Origin: Roseobacter fucihabitans
Lineage (GTDB): Bacteria; Pseudomonadota; Alphaproteobacteria; Rhodobacterales; Rhodobacteraceae
DNA length: 64,000 nt
Assembly: GCF_014337925.2 (NCBI RefSeq)
Contig: NZ_CP143423.1
Coordinates: forward strand, 92,501-156,500
Reading direction: 5' to 3'
Program-made: the position numbers and the translations under genes
Shown here: positions 1 through 8,338 of the stretch, in pieces
How the letters are laid out: each line of letters begins with the position of its first letter
Position numbering within the stretch: the stretch's first letter is position 1
Notes under the pieces: model-generated
What the model was told of the DNA's origin: nothing
The model's database searches: none
Seen by the model: the letters and a program-made list of their open reading frames with translations, nothing else

Positions 1-385
1 GCAGACGATCGTGACGGTCTTTTAGACCGCACGAAATTGACATCGTATAGAGAGATACAATTACAACACTGTTTGATCCCGCCGAGTAAGGCGAAGATCT
101 CAGGTTTGTGCCAATCCCTTTGGGGTGAGGCGAGCGATTTTGCGACTGTTTCCTCGGTCAATCTTTCGTATGCAACCTGAAATGAACAGAGTTGTCCAAG
201 TCAAGTACACTAACCCGAACAATGACGCTGATCTCCTGCACGGATGGTCAGCTATATGCGTTGTTCATTGTCTAGTTCTAAGGAACTAGGCGGGAAAAAG
301 TATGCTTTTGATCCAGGATAAAGGTCATCTTTTAGTTACCAGCTGAGAGGGCCGCGATTGACGCAAGTCTTTCTTTTTCTGGATC
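1..385 (+). other. 3' part of 16S-23S rRNA internal transcribed spacer
   Basis: This is spacer leading into the 23S gene. I see no tRNA cloverleaf here, so any tRNA-Ile/tRNA-Ala genes would lie upstream of the window. A perfect hairpin (6-bp stem, TTT loop) occupies 15-29. Segments 41-58 and 300-312 are reverse complements of segments downstream of 5S and 23S respectively, and so look like arms of precursor-rRNA processing stems. No ORF here is credible. Confidence 0.85.
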
Positions 386-952
386 AAATCAAGCGCGAAA
401 AGGGCGTTTGGTGAATGCCTTGGCAGTAAGAGGCGATGAAAGACGTGATACTCTGCGATAAGCCATGGGGAGCTGAGAATAAGCTTTGATCCATGGATTT
501 CTGAATGGGGCAACCCACCTGATACTTTGTTATTATTGTTCTTCGGAGCAGCTAATAATGAGGTAAAACAGGTATTTATAGACTGAATACATAGGTTTAT
601 AAAAGCAAACCCGGGGAACTGAAACATCTAAGTACCCGGAGGAAAGGAAATCAATTGATACTCCCCTAGTAGCGGCGAGCGAACGGGGATCAGCCGAGCC
701 ATGAGTGTGGTTAGAATGCGTTGGAATGCGCAACCAGAGTGGGTGATAGTCCCGTATAAGAAGCATGATTGGACGTATTAAGTAGGGCGGAACACGTGAA
801 ATTCTGTTTGAAGATCGGAGGACCACCTTCGAAGGCTAAGTACTCCTTACTGACCGATAGTGAACCAGTACCGTGAGGGAAAGGTGAAAAGCACCCCGAC
901 GAGGGGAGTGAAACAGTACCTGAAACCGAACGCCTACAATCAGTCGGAGCTT

Positions 953-1495
953 GACTAGAGTCTAATTTGGATGGAAAAGCATGAGCATGAAATCGCTTAT
1001 GCTTACCATACCGTTAGTCCTTGCAACTACAGCATCCTTATCAGCCGCCGAATATGTTTTCGGTCTTGGTCAGGATGATGTCAGTGGTCAGGACGCGGAG
1101 GCTGCGGCCATTCAGCTCGAAATTCATTCCAACCCGGTACGCGAGTATCGGTGGGGAACGATTTCTGGAATGGTTGCTGCTCAAGTTGACGAGGATGGCG
1201 ACACCTATCTGGGTGTTGGCTTATCATCGTTGTGGAACACATCAGATAAATGGTTCATCGAAGGAAGCCTGGCAGCAGGTTACTACGGTGAAGGCAATGG
1301 AGGAACCGATCTCGGTGGAAATCTTCAGTTCAGAACCCTTGTAGGTTTTGGCTACAGGTTGTCCGATCGGGCACGAATTTCCATCGCTGTTGACCATCTA
1401 TCAAACGCAGGGATCGAAGACGTTAATCCAGGTCGTGAAGCAATTTGGATACGATACGGTAGATCCTTTTGATGCGTCCAAATTAGTCTCTAGTC
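953..1495 (+). other. Helix-25 intervening sequence (IVS) of 23S rRNA with an ORF in its loop
   Basis: Arms 953-971 and 1477-1495 are reverse complements at 18 of 19 positions (one T-T mismatch at 961/1487). They extend rRNA helix 25 into a long stem. The loop of 505 nt (972-1476) is filled almost completely by an ORF at 981-1472. Normal 23S sequence resumes on both sides (CAGTCGGAGC before, GTGACGGCGTACCTTTTG after). Helix 25 is a classic site for bacterial IVSs, which RNase III excises without religation, leaving a fragmented 23S. The stem seen here is an ideal RNase III substrate. Known IVS ORFs encode the helical S23 protein; this one does not. Confidence 0.92.
981..1472 (+). CDS. PagL-like lipid A 3-O-deacylase / acyloxyacyl hydrolase encoded inside the 23S IVS
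   Basis: A 163-residue protein. Residues 1-22 form a signal peptide ending in a Ser-Ala-Ala site. The rest alternates polar and hydrophobic residues like a small outer-membrane beta-barrel. The C-terminal part has DHLSNAGIEDVNPGREAIWI and ends in Phe. His139, Ser141 and Glu153 have the spacing n, n+2, n+14 of the PagL catalytic triad (His126, Ser128, Glu140 in Pseudomonas aeruginosa). PagL removes the 3-O-linked acyl chain of lipid A in the outer membrane. The start ATG lies 9 nt after the left IVS arm; a second in-frame ATG follows two codons later. A weak GGATGG precedes it. The stop is 4 nt before the right arm. Intact frame and active-site residues suggest selection for function, but expression from pre-rRNA is not shown by sequence alone. 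Confidence 0.75.
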   Translation: MSMKSLMLTIPLVLATTASLSAAEYVFGLGQDDVSGQDAEAAAIQLEIHSNPVREYRWGTISGMVAAQVDEDGDTYLGVGLSSLWNTSDKWFIEGSLAAGYYGEGNGGTDLGGNLQFRTLVGFGYRLSDRARISIAVDHLSNAGIEDVNPGREAIWIRYGRSF

Positions 1496-1996
1496 TTGTG
1501 ACGGCGTACCTTTTGTATAATGGGTCATCGACTTGGTCTCACGAGCAAGCTTAAGCCGTTAGGTGTAGGCGTAGCGAAAGCGAGTCTTAATAGGGCGTTG
1601 AGTTCGTGGGATCAGACCCGAAACCGAGTGATCTAGGCATGGCCAGGTTGAAGGTTAGGTAACACTAACTGGAGGACCGAACCCACATCCGTTGAAAAGG
1701 ATCGGGATGAGCTGTGCCTAGGGGTGAAAGGCCAATCAAACTCGGAGATAGCTGGTTCTCTGCGAAATCTATTTAGGTAGAGCGTCATCCGAATACCCTC
1801 GGGGGTAGAGCACTGGATGGGTAATGGGGCCTTACCGGCTTACTGATCCTAACCAAACTCCGAATACCGAGGAGTACTAGATGGCAGACACACGGCGAAT
1901 GCTAACGTCCGTCGTGAAGAGGGAAACAACCCTGACCTACAGCTAAGGCCCCTAATTCATGGCTAAGTGGGAAAGCAGGTGAGACGACCAAAACAA

Positions 1997-2027
<31 letters not shown>

Positions 2028-2762
2028 TAAAGATAGCGTAACAGCTCACTGGTCTAAATAAGTTGTCTTGCGGCGAAGATGTAACGGGGCTCAAGCCATG
2101 AGCCGAAGCTTAGGATGCACATAGTGCATGGTAGCAGAGCGTAGTGTGACATAATTCCATGTGTCCTTACTCCCTTCGGGGATATTGGACACGCGGAGTT
2201 TTCTGTGAAGCCGGCGCGTGAGCGATCCGGTGGAGAGATCACTAGTGAGAATGATGACATGAGTAGCGACAAACAGTGTGAGAGACACTGTCGCCGAAAG
2301 TCCAAGGGTTCCTGCTTAAAGCTAATCTGAGCAGGGTAAGCCGACCCCTAAGGCGAGGCCGAAAGGCGTAGTCGATGGGAACCAGGTTAATATTCCTGGG
2401 CCAGATGGAAGTGACGGATCTCGAGGGTAGTTCATCCTTATTGGATTGAATGGGCTGCTTAGAGGTTCCTGGAAATAGCTCCATCGCTAGATCGTACCCT
2501 AAACCGACACAGGTGGACTGGTAGAGAATACCAAGGCGCTTGAGAGAACTATGTTGAAGGAACTCGGCAAAATACCTCCGTAAGTTCGCGAGAAGGAGGC
2601 CCAGTTTCTACGCAAGTATTGGCTGGGGGCACAAACCAGGGGGTGGCGACTGTTTATTAAAAACACAGGGCTCTGCGAAGTCGCAAGACGACGTATAGGG
2701 TCTGACGCCTGCCCGGTGCCTGAAGGTTAAAAGGAGGGGTGAGAGCTCTGAATTGAAGCCCA

Positions 2763-2845
<83 letters not shown>

Positions 2846-3103
2846 CGACTTCCCCGCTGTCTCCAACATAGACTCAGCGAAATTGAATTACCTGTCAAGA
2901 TGCAGGTTTCCCGCGGTTAGACGGAAAGACCCCGTGCACCTTTACTACAACTTCACACTGGCATTAGGCCGAACATGTGCAGGATAGGTGGTGGGCTTTG
3001 AAGCGTGAACGCTAGTTTGCGTGGAGCCTCCCTTGAGATACCACCCTTGTTCTGCTTGATGTCTAACCGCGGTCCGTTATCCGGATCCGGGACCCTGTGT
3101 GGT

Positions 3104-3135
<32 letters not shown>

Positions 3136-3273
3136 GCGTAACGGAGGCGCGCGAAGGTTGGCTCAGAGCGGTCGGAAATCGCTCGTTGAGTGCAATGGCA
3201 GAAGCCAGCCTGACTGCGAGACTGACAAGTCGAGCAGAGTCGAAAGACGGCCATAGTGATCCGGTGGTCCCGA

Positions 3274-3327
<54 letters not shown>

Positions 3328-3840
3328 ACTGCCCAAGAGTCCATATCGACGGCAGTGTTTGGCACCTCGATGTCGGCTCATCTCATCCTGGGGCTGGAGC
3401 AGGTCCCAAGGGTACGGCTGTTCGCCGTTTAAAGAGGTACGTGAGCTGGGTTTAGAACGTCGTGAGACAGTTCGGTCCCTATCTTCCGTGGGTGTAGGAT
3501 ACTTGAGAGGAGTTGCCCCTAGTACGAGAGGACCGGGGTGAACGATCCACTGGTGGACCTGTTGTTGCGCCAGCAGCAGTGCAGGGTAGCTATGATCGGA
3601 AAGGATAACCGCTGAAGGCATCTAAGCGGGAAGCCCCCCTCAAAACAAGGTATCCCTGAGGGCCGAGGTAGACCACCTCGTCGATAGGCCAGAGATGTAA
3701 GCACAGCAATGTGTTCAGTTGACTGGTACTAATTGCCCGATAGGCTTGATTTGATCCAGTAGAAGAGAGATTTTCTAGGATAATCAAAAGCATACACAGC
3801 ACATTAGAGTGCATGACTTGGATGACAGAGGTTTTTCATG

Positions 3841-3956
3841 GTTTGGTGGTCATAGCGCGAGCAAAACACCCGATCCCATCCCGAACTCGGCAGTTAAGTG
3901 CCGCCGCGCCGATGGTACTGCGTCTTAAGGCGTGGGAGAGTAGGTCACCGCCAAAC
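3841..3956 (+). rRNA. rrf: 5S ribosomal RNA
   Basis: The sequence opens with GTTTGGTGGTCATAGCGCGA and closes with its complement CACCGCCAAAC. Conserved CCCGATCCCATCCCGAACTC and GCGTGGGAGAGTAGGTCACC lie inside. Length is about 116 nt, standard for 5S, and it sits 85 nt after the 23S end as in a normal rrn operon. No tRNA follows it. Confidence 0.96.
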
Positions 3957-3975
3957 CTAGTAAAACCTCTGTAAA

Positions 3976-3992
3976 GTATCTCTCTATCGATG
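3976..3992 (+). other. Right arm of a putative pre-rRNA stem enclosing 23S and 5S
   Basis: GTATCTCTCTATCGATG complements spacer positions 41-58 with a single 1-nt bulge. A second pair, 300-312 with 3783-3795 (13 nt, perfect), brackets 23S alone, inside which the canonical 381-394/3744-3757 stem sits. Nested stems like these are normal precursor-processing signals. The 41-58 pair would also enclose 5S. Confidence 0.5.
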
Positions 3993-4112
3993 ATATTGCA
4001 CATATAAGTATTATACGCGTGCTGTAGTTTTGGCATTTATCTGTCGGTTTGAGCTTTTCGTATTTAAAACGGACGTGCTTTACCACGCAGAATCGTCATA
4101 TATTCGTATGCT

Positions 4113-4154
4113 CCAGAAAATGAACCGCCCGTTGGGGTAAGGTTCATTTTCTGG
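4113..4154. repeat. Perfect 14-bp inverted repeat downstream of the rRNA operon
   Basis: CCAGAAAATGAACC (4113-4126) is the exact reverse complement of 4141-4154, separated by a 14-nt loop. It is 157 nt past 5S. There is no T-run after either arm, so it is not a typical intrinsic terminator. It could still be an rRNA transcription end, a protein-binding palindrome, or the footprint of a mobile element. Confidence 0.6.
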
Positions 4155-4222
4155 AAGATTCGAAGATGCGATACTCGACCGGAAAGCATTGCGTTTTTGT
4201 AGCGTTGCATCGGATCATCTAT

Positions 4223-4879
4223 TTAACGCCTTCCCACCTGTTTAAGTAGGGTATATATTAGCGGCCCCAATACGGCGATGCCTGATTTGGGCGTTTCTGG
4301 CCTAAAAGCGATACCATTGCGCATCGACAGGACGAGGTTACTCCCTCCGAAACGATCCACAATCTGCCCGCACAGTGCATCGAAAATGAGCATCACCCAG
4401 CTTCCCACTCTGATAACTTCAGCGGCCGATATGGCCGTATCGCCAAGACCTTCAAGGACCTTTGGGCCGAAGGAAAGATATGTGATGTCGGCTGCATTAA
4501 AAACGCCCCATGCGGGCGCAGCGCAGATTATCAAAAGCCACTCAAGGGCCCTCAGCGATGATGCTGATCGGCCGTGTACGGCTGACAGATCGTTTGGAGG
4601 TCGATAAAACAGCAAAACACCCGCGGCGGCGAGTAGGCAATAAGTCGAGGCGACTTGGAAAAGGGCTTGCCATGCGTAAGCTAAGGTAAGCGTGATCGAC
4701 TTGTCCCATGGCAATGCCAAAGGGCCAGCTCATCACGAGAATGCTCATAGCGGTTGCGATCTCACAACCCTCAAATCAATCCGCCACCATTTTGGTGAAG
4801 TAGAGCGTGGTGAACAGGAATTCTGCGCCCGCAAATATGCGCCCCAACCCTATGGCCCAGCTTTCTGATGCAATGGATG
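4223..4879 (-). pseudogene. Decayed MFS transporter gene
   Basis: Translations from two frames join into pieces of a major-facilitator transporter. Reading on the minus strand from 4879: a GLGRIFAGAEFLFTTLYF-type segment, then an in-frame TGA where a Trp codon is expected (near 4783). MSILVMSWPFGIAMGQ follows, then a frameshift near 4695, then an ITLTLAYAWQALFQVAS segment and a longer conserved stretch. The C-terminal half is collapsed after about residue 130 and the N-terminus is missing beyond the IS at 4880. I found no continuation on the other side of the IS. Substrate cannot be assigned; the style resembles CynX/NimT-like permeases (weak inference). Confidence 0.75.
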
Positions 4880-4942
4880 TGACCTGCGCCCCTTAAACTC
4901 CTCCAAATTTGTGTAGAGTCTGCCCACCAGCAGGACGGACAA

Positions 4943-5247
4943 ATGAAGGCACGTTTCACGGACGAACAAATCATAGCAATGATCAAAGAACAGGAAGCTG
5001 GTGAGAAGACTGCGGACGTATGTCGGCGGCATGCATTGCCCGGCAGGCGATTGCGAAGCAATCTGCCGGGAGGGGGATCAGCTCAGCAACGTTCTACAAA
5101 TACAAATCGAAGTATGGCGGCATGGAGCCGTCCGACGCGAAGCGACTGGGTGCGCTTGAGGATGAGAACAGCAAGCTGAAGAAGCTGTTGGCTGAACAAA
5201 TGTTGGACAACGCCATGTTGCGAGACATCAATTCAAAAAAACGGTGA
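4943..5247 (+). pseudogene. IS3-family transposase orfA, broken by a 41-nt insertion
   Basis: It starts MKARFTDEQIIAMIKEQEAG, the HTH of an IS3-family OrfA. The normal continuation (GISSATFYKYKSKYGGMEP and a leucine-zipper-like LKKLLAEQMLDNAMLRD) is in another frame because 41 nt are inserted after 5033 (41 is 2 modulo 3). Removing 5034-5074 restores the family sequence. The stop is just after the A7 slippery run that would shift ribosomes into orfB. Confidence 0.85.
5034..5074 (+). repeat. Small palindromic (REP-like) element inserted in orfA
   Basis: A 41-nt hairpin-forming insertion begins CATTGCCCGGCAG and ends CTGCCGGGAGGG, with an inner GATTGC-GAA-GCAATC stem. Its boundaries are set by the interrupted transposase codons. 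It shares the CAYTGCCCGGCAG head and GAGGGG tail with the element at 5919-5955, which lies in the opposite orientation. Confidence 0.7.
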
Positions 5248-6120
5248 CGCCCGCCCTGAAGCGGCAAGCTGTGGTGCATTTGATGGCGGCCCATCAAGTC
5301 AGTCAACGGCGGGCGTGTGATGTTTTACAAGTTGATCGATCCTCGGTGCGATATCTGTCGCGCCGAGGCGATGATGCTGAGCTAAGAGATGCAATCAAAC
5401 GCGTTTCTCGTGAACGACGTCGGTTTGGGTGCCGCCGCATCCACGTGATGATTGCGCGGGAGGGCTTTGAGGTGAACCACAAGAAAGTGCGGCGCATCTA
5501 TCGTGAAGAGAGAAGCTTCAGGTGTGTCGCAGGGGTGGCAGGAAGCGCGCGTTGGGAACGAGGAAGCCAATGGCATTGCCCAACGGACCGAACCAGCATT
5601 GGTCGTTGGATTTCGTGTCTGACGCGCTGACAGATGGACGTCGGTTTCGCATTTTGGCAGTTGTCGATGGCTTCAGCCGCGAGAACTTGGTGCTGGTGGC
5701 CGACACGTCGCTGTCTGGTCAACGGTCGCGCGTGAACTGGATCAGATCATTACTGAACGCGGCATGCCAACGACGATTGTATCGGACAACGGTACCGAGT
5801 TCACCAGCATGGCGATCCTCTCAAATGGGTTCAGGATACCGGCATTGACTGGCACTACATCGCGCCCGGAAGGCCCCGGCAGAACGGTTTCATTGAAAGC
5901 TTCAACGGCAAGCTGCGCCCCTCTCGTGCATGTAAACATGCACTGCCGGGCAGTGGATGAATGCCTCAACGAAACGCTGTTTGGTGCTTTAGGCGATGCT
6001 CGCAAAACGCTCGAAGAATGGCAGGAGGATTACAACTGGCAAAGACCACATTCAGGCTCGGGCAACCTGACCCCGATGGAATTCTCGCACAGAAAGGCGA
6101 TGGACAAAATGGCCGCCTAA
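5241..6120 (+). pseudogene. IS3-family transposase orfB (DDE integrase), multiply frameshifted
   Basis: Across three frames the sequence gives the usual OrfB order. An N-terminal HTH part (VDRSSVRYLSRRGDD, RRRFGCRRIHVMI) comes first. NQHWSLDFVSDALTDGRRF carries the first Asp, then [11 protein letters not shown] the second Asp, then ECLNETLFGALGDARKTLEE and WQRPHSGSGNLTPMEF. Frames change near 5520, near 5720 and near 5820. A 37-nt palindromic element interrupts the segment carrying the catalytic Glu. The transposase cannot be made intact. Confidence 0.85.
5919..5955 (-). repeat. Second small palindromic (REP-like) element inserted in orfB
   Basis: On the minus strand this 37-nt insertion reads CACTGCCCGGCAG, a TGCATG-TTTA-CATGCA hairpin, then GAGAGGGG. 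It interrupts the codons Lys-Leu-Arg / Asp-Glu-Cys of the integrase, so its ends are clear. Head and tail match the element at 5034-5074, but the inner hairpin differs. Confidence 0.65.
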
Positions 6121-6358
6121 CGCCAAAGATCTAACCCAAAGGATTCCGCGCAAAGCCGGATGAGACTTGGGGATCAGGGCATATTTATAGCAGCATCTGG
6201 TAAAAAGCCGTGTCAGTACCCGCGGGAGAAACGAAGGTTCTGATAGGTCAAAGGCAATTCATGCACTGACTTTCAATCCGTACCACTCAAGCGAGGCTGC
6301 CTGCCGCCTGAAGCCTTGTCGTACTCAGTGCTCGTTTCATTGCAGCCAAAAAGTCAGC

Positions 6359-6392
6359 AGCCCAGTCACCTGTCATAAGCAGGTTCTGGGCT
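6359..6392 (-). terminator. Intrinsic terminator of mclA
   Basis: On the minus strand the stem AGCCCAG/CTGGGCT encloses a second ACCTG/CAGGT stem and is followed within a few bases by CTTTTTGG. It lies 22 nt past the mclA stop codon. Confidence 0.6.
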
Positions 6393-6414
6393 ACTTCGTT
6401 TAAATCAAACGGTA

Positions 6415-7392
6415 TTATCCAGCTGCGATTTGCTTGGCTTTTTCGACAAGAACTTCGGCCTGGCGTATGGAAGCGTAGTCAATCAGGCGGCCATCTAGAG
6501 AAACTGCGCCCTTTCCGGCCGCTTCGGCTTCGGCCATGGCCTCAATGATACGGTTGGCTTTGGTCACTTCGGCCTCTGAGGGGCTCATCACCTCATTTGC
6601 CAATGCAATCTGGCTGGGGTGGATGGCCCATTTGCCTTCGCAGCCCAACACCGCAGCCCGGAATGCAGCGGCTTTGTAACCCTCCGGATCAGAAAAGTCG
6701 CCGAATGGGCCGTCCACAGGGCGTAGACCATTCGCCCGCGCTGCCACGACCATATTGGCAATCGCAGAATGCCACATATCGCCCCAATGCACCTGCCGCC
6801 CACCATCGTCATCAGGGTCTGTCAGGACCGAGTAATGTTGGTTCACACCACCGATCACAGTGGTACGCGCACGCATGCTGGCGGCATAGTCTGCGACACC
6901 GAAATGGAGGCTCTCATTGCGCTTGGATGCAGCAGCAATTTCGTTGACGTTTTGCATACCCAAAGCGGTCTCGATGATATGCTCAAAACCAATGCGTTTC
7001 GAGTAGCCCATAGCGTCCTCAATTTGGGTGACCATCATGTCCACTGCATAGACGTCAGCGGCGGTTCCAACCTTGGGGATCATGATCAGATCAAGCCGCT
7101 CCCCGGCCTGCTCAACCACGTCAACAACATCGCGATACATGTAGTGCGTGTCCAACCCGTTGATTCGAATCGACATTGATTTGTTACCCCAATCGATGTC
7201 GTTCAGACCCTTAATGATGTTCTTACGCGCTTGTTCTTTTTCATCCGGCGCAACCGCATCTTCGAGATCAAGGAAGATCACGTCCACGTCAGATTTTGCA
7301 GCTTTTTCAAACATTTGTGGCTGGCTGCCGGGGACTGCCAGCTCCGACCGGTTAAGGCGCGCGGTGGCTTGATCGATGGGATGAAAACTCAT
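6415..7392 (-). CDS. mclA: L-malyl-CoA lyase (serine cycle)
   Basis: A 325-residue CitE/HpcH-fold CoA-ester lyase. It cleaves L-malyl-CoA to glyoxylate and acetyl-CoA, closing the serine cycle. Visible features: RLNRSELAVPGSQPQMF near the N-terminus (CoA/phosphate contacts), VIFLDLEDAVAPDEK (metal-binding Asp/Glu), SIRINGLDT, MIPKV, IETALGMQN, and the C-terminal GKWAIHPSQIALAN. I chose the start MSFHPIDQ because AAGGA lies 8 nt upstream; a longer frame exists but has no ribosome site. It is convergent with the decayed region and in the same direction as the regulator upstream. Beta-methylmalyl-CoA lyase activity is a possible alternative, but the serine-cycle neighbours favour malyl-CoA lyase. 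Confidence 0.92.
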   Translation of the reverse strand: MSFHPIDQATARLNRSELAVPGSQPQMFEKAAKSDVDVIFLDLEDAVAPDEKEQARKNIIKGLNDIDWGNKSMSIRINGLDTHYMYRDVVDVVEQAGERLDLIMIPKVGTAADVYAVDMMVTQIEDAMGYSKRIGFEHIIETALGMQNVNEIAAASKRNESLHFGVADYAASMRARTTVIGGVNQHYSVLTDPDDDGGRQVHWGDMWHSAIANMVVAARANGLRPVDGPFGDFSDPEGYKAAAFRAAVLGCEGKWAIHPSQIALANEVMSPSEAEVTKANRIIEAMAEAEAAGKGAVSLDGRLIDYASIRQAEVLVEKAKQIAAG

Positions 7393-7493
7393 TTGCGATA
7401 ATCCTTGAGGTTGTGATGCGAAGGTCGGACCAACACAGAGGGAAAAATAATTTCCTGTCAAGAATATTCATTCACCCTTTTGAACGCCGTACC

Positions 7494-8189
7494 TCAGCTG
7501 TCGCCCGAACTGCGCGCGCTGATTTGGGCGGAAAAGAAAAATGCAACGGCTTGGGTGCGGCTGGTCACGGAGAGCTTTTCGTAGAGGTTTGAGAGGTGGA
7601 ATTTCACCGTGTTTGCAGAGATCTCAAACTCTGCGGCTAACTGCCTGTTTGAGAGTCCCCGCGAGAGGGCTTCCAGTAAGGCTTTTTCGCGCTTGGTCAG
7701 CTGGTGGATCGGATCGCTCTGAAGCTCGCGCACGTCAAGAAACGGAAAAACCATTTGCCCGGCTGCCACCGCGGCGCAGGTGTTCAGCAATCCCTCCACC
7801 GGCCCGTTACGTGGGGTGAACCCAGCCGCGCCCGCGGTCAACGCCTGTCGCGGCAAATCGCCTGCGTTATCGCCGTAGACCAAAACGCGAGGCGCTGTGG
7901 CCTGGTCACGCAGGACTTCGATCAATTTTTGCCCACCAAGTGCGGGCAGGTTCCAGTCGATCACGCCAATTTGCACAGGCACCCGCATCACGGTGCCCAG
8001 GAAACCTTCTGCGGTCGATGTGGTCGCCACCAGCGAGAATCGGGGGTCGCGGTCGAAAATCTCTGACATGGCGGAAAGCACCAGCATATTGCTGTCCGCA
8101 AGTGCGACGGTAATCTGGTCTGGGTGTTTCTTAACATCTTGCAATTGCTGATCTTTCACAAATAACCCACCCTTTAGTATGGGCTTCAT
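7494..8189 (-). CDS. LuxR/FixJ-type response regulator, candidate regulator of the serine-cycle genes
   Basis: About 231 residues. The N-terminal receiver-like domain has the phosphoacceptor-position Asp in VIDWNLP. The usual acidic pair is reduced (ADSN in place of a DD pair) and the conserved Lys is replaced (FTPRNG), so it may act without normal phosphorylation (inference). The C-terminal LuxR helix-turn-helix is clear: LTKREKALLEALSRGLSNRQ and ISANTVKFHLSNLYEKL. The start is uncertain: ATG at 8189, or GTG at 8159, which has the better ribosome site (AAGGGTGGG, 6 nt away). It is divergent from sgaA across a short region with TGGGTA/TACCCA repeats, and upstream of mclA. Location suggests it controls the C1 locus. 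No partner kinase is visible here. Confidence 0.85.
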   Translation of the reverse strand: MKPILKGGLFVKDQQLQDVKKHPDQITVALADSNMLVLSAMSEIFDRDPRFSLVATTSTAEGFLGTVMRVPVQIGVIDWNLPALGGQKLIEVLRDQATAPRVLVYGDNAGDLPRQALTAGAAGFTPRNGPVEGLLNTCAAVAAGQMVFPFLDVRELQSDPIHQLTKREKALLEALSRGLSNRQLAAEFEISANTVKFHLSNLYEKLSVTSRTQAVAFFFSAQISARSSGDS

Positions 8190-8222
8190 CTCGGTATACC
8201 TTGGTATTTCAAGCCGTTTAGG

Positions 8223-8252
8223 TGGGTATTTTCCTACCCAAATAGATACCCA
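8223..8252. promoter_or_regulatory. Candidate operator: TGGGTA/TACCCA repeats
   Basis: TGGGTA (8223-8228), a 6-nt spacer and TACCCA (8235-8240) form a perfect inverted repeat. A third half-site TACCCA at 8247-8252 lies exactly 12 nt after the second. The block sits in the 150-nt divergent region between the LuxR-type regulator and sgaA, so it is a good candidate binding site for that regulator. Confidence 0.45.
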
Positions 8253-8338
8253 AAAGCAGGAGTAATCTACGTTGCGGTAAAAAACAAACAGACGTTTCAT
8301 TAAGGTAAGAATTGTTTCCTAATGAGATAGGCAAAACC

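Larger units (their letters stand above)
4880..6181 (+). mobile_element. Degenerate IS3-family insertion sequence (IS407-like group)
   Basis: The left end TGACCTGCGCCCCTTAA and the right end CTTGGGGATCAGGGCA are imperfect inverted repeats of the TGACCTG type. Inside are orfA (HTH plus leucine zipper) and orfB (DDE integrase) linked by an A7 slippery run at 5235-5241, the usual site of programmed -1 frameshifting. Both reading frames are broken. Two small palindromic elements (5034-5074 and 5919-5955) have inserted, and there are further frameshifts near 5520, 5720 and 5820. No target duplication is evident. It interrupts the MFS pseudogene. Confidence 0.85.

Noticed and set aside
981-1472. 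A group I or group II intron in 23S
   Set aside because: The insertion sits in helix 25, a known IVS site rather than a conserved intron site, and it has long complementary arms but no intron core or homing nuclease.
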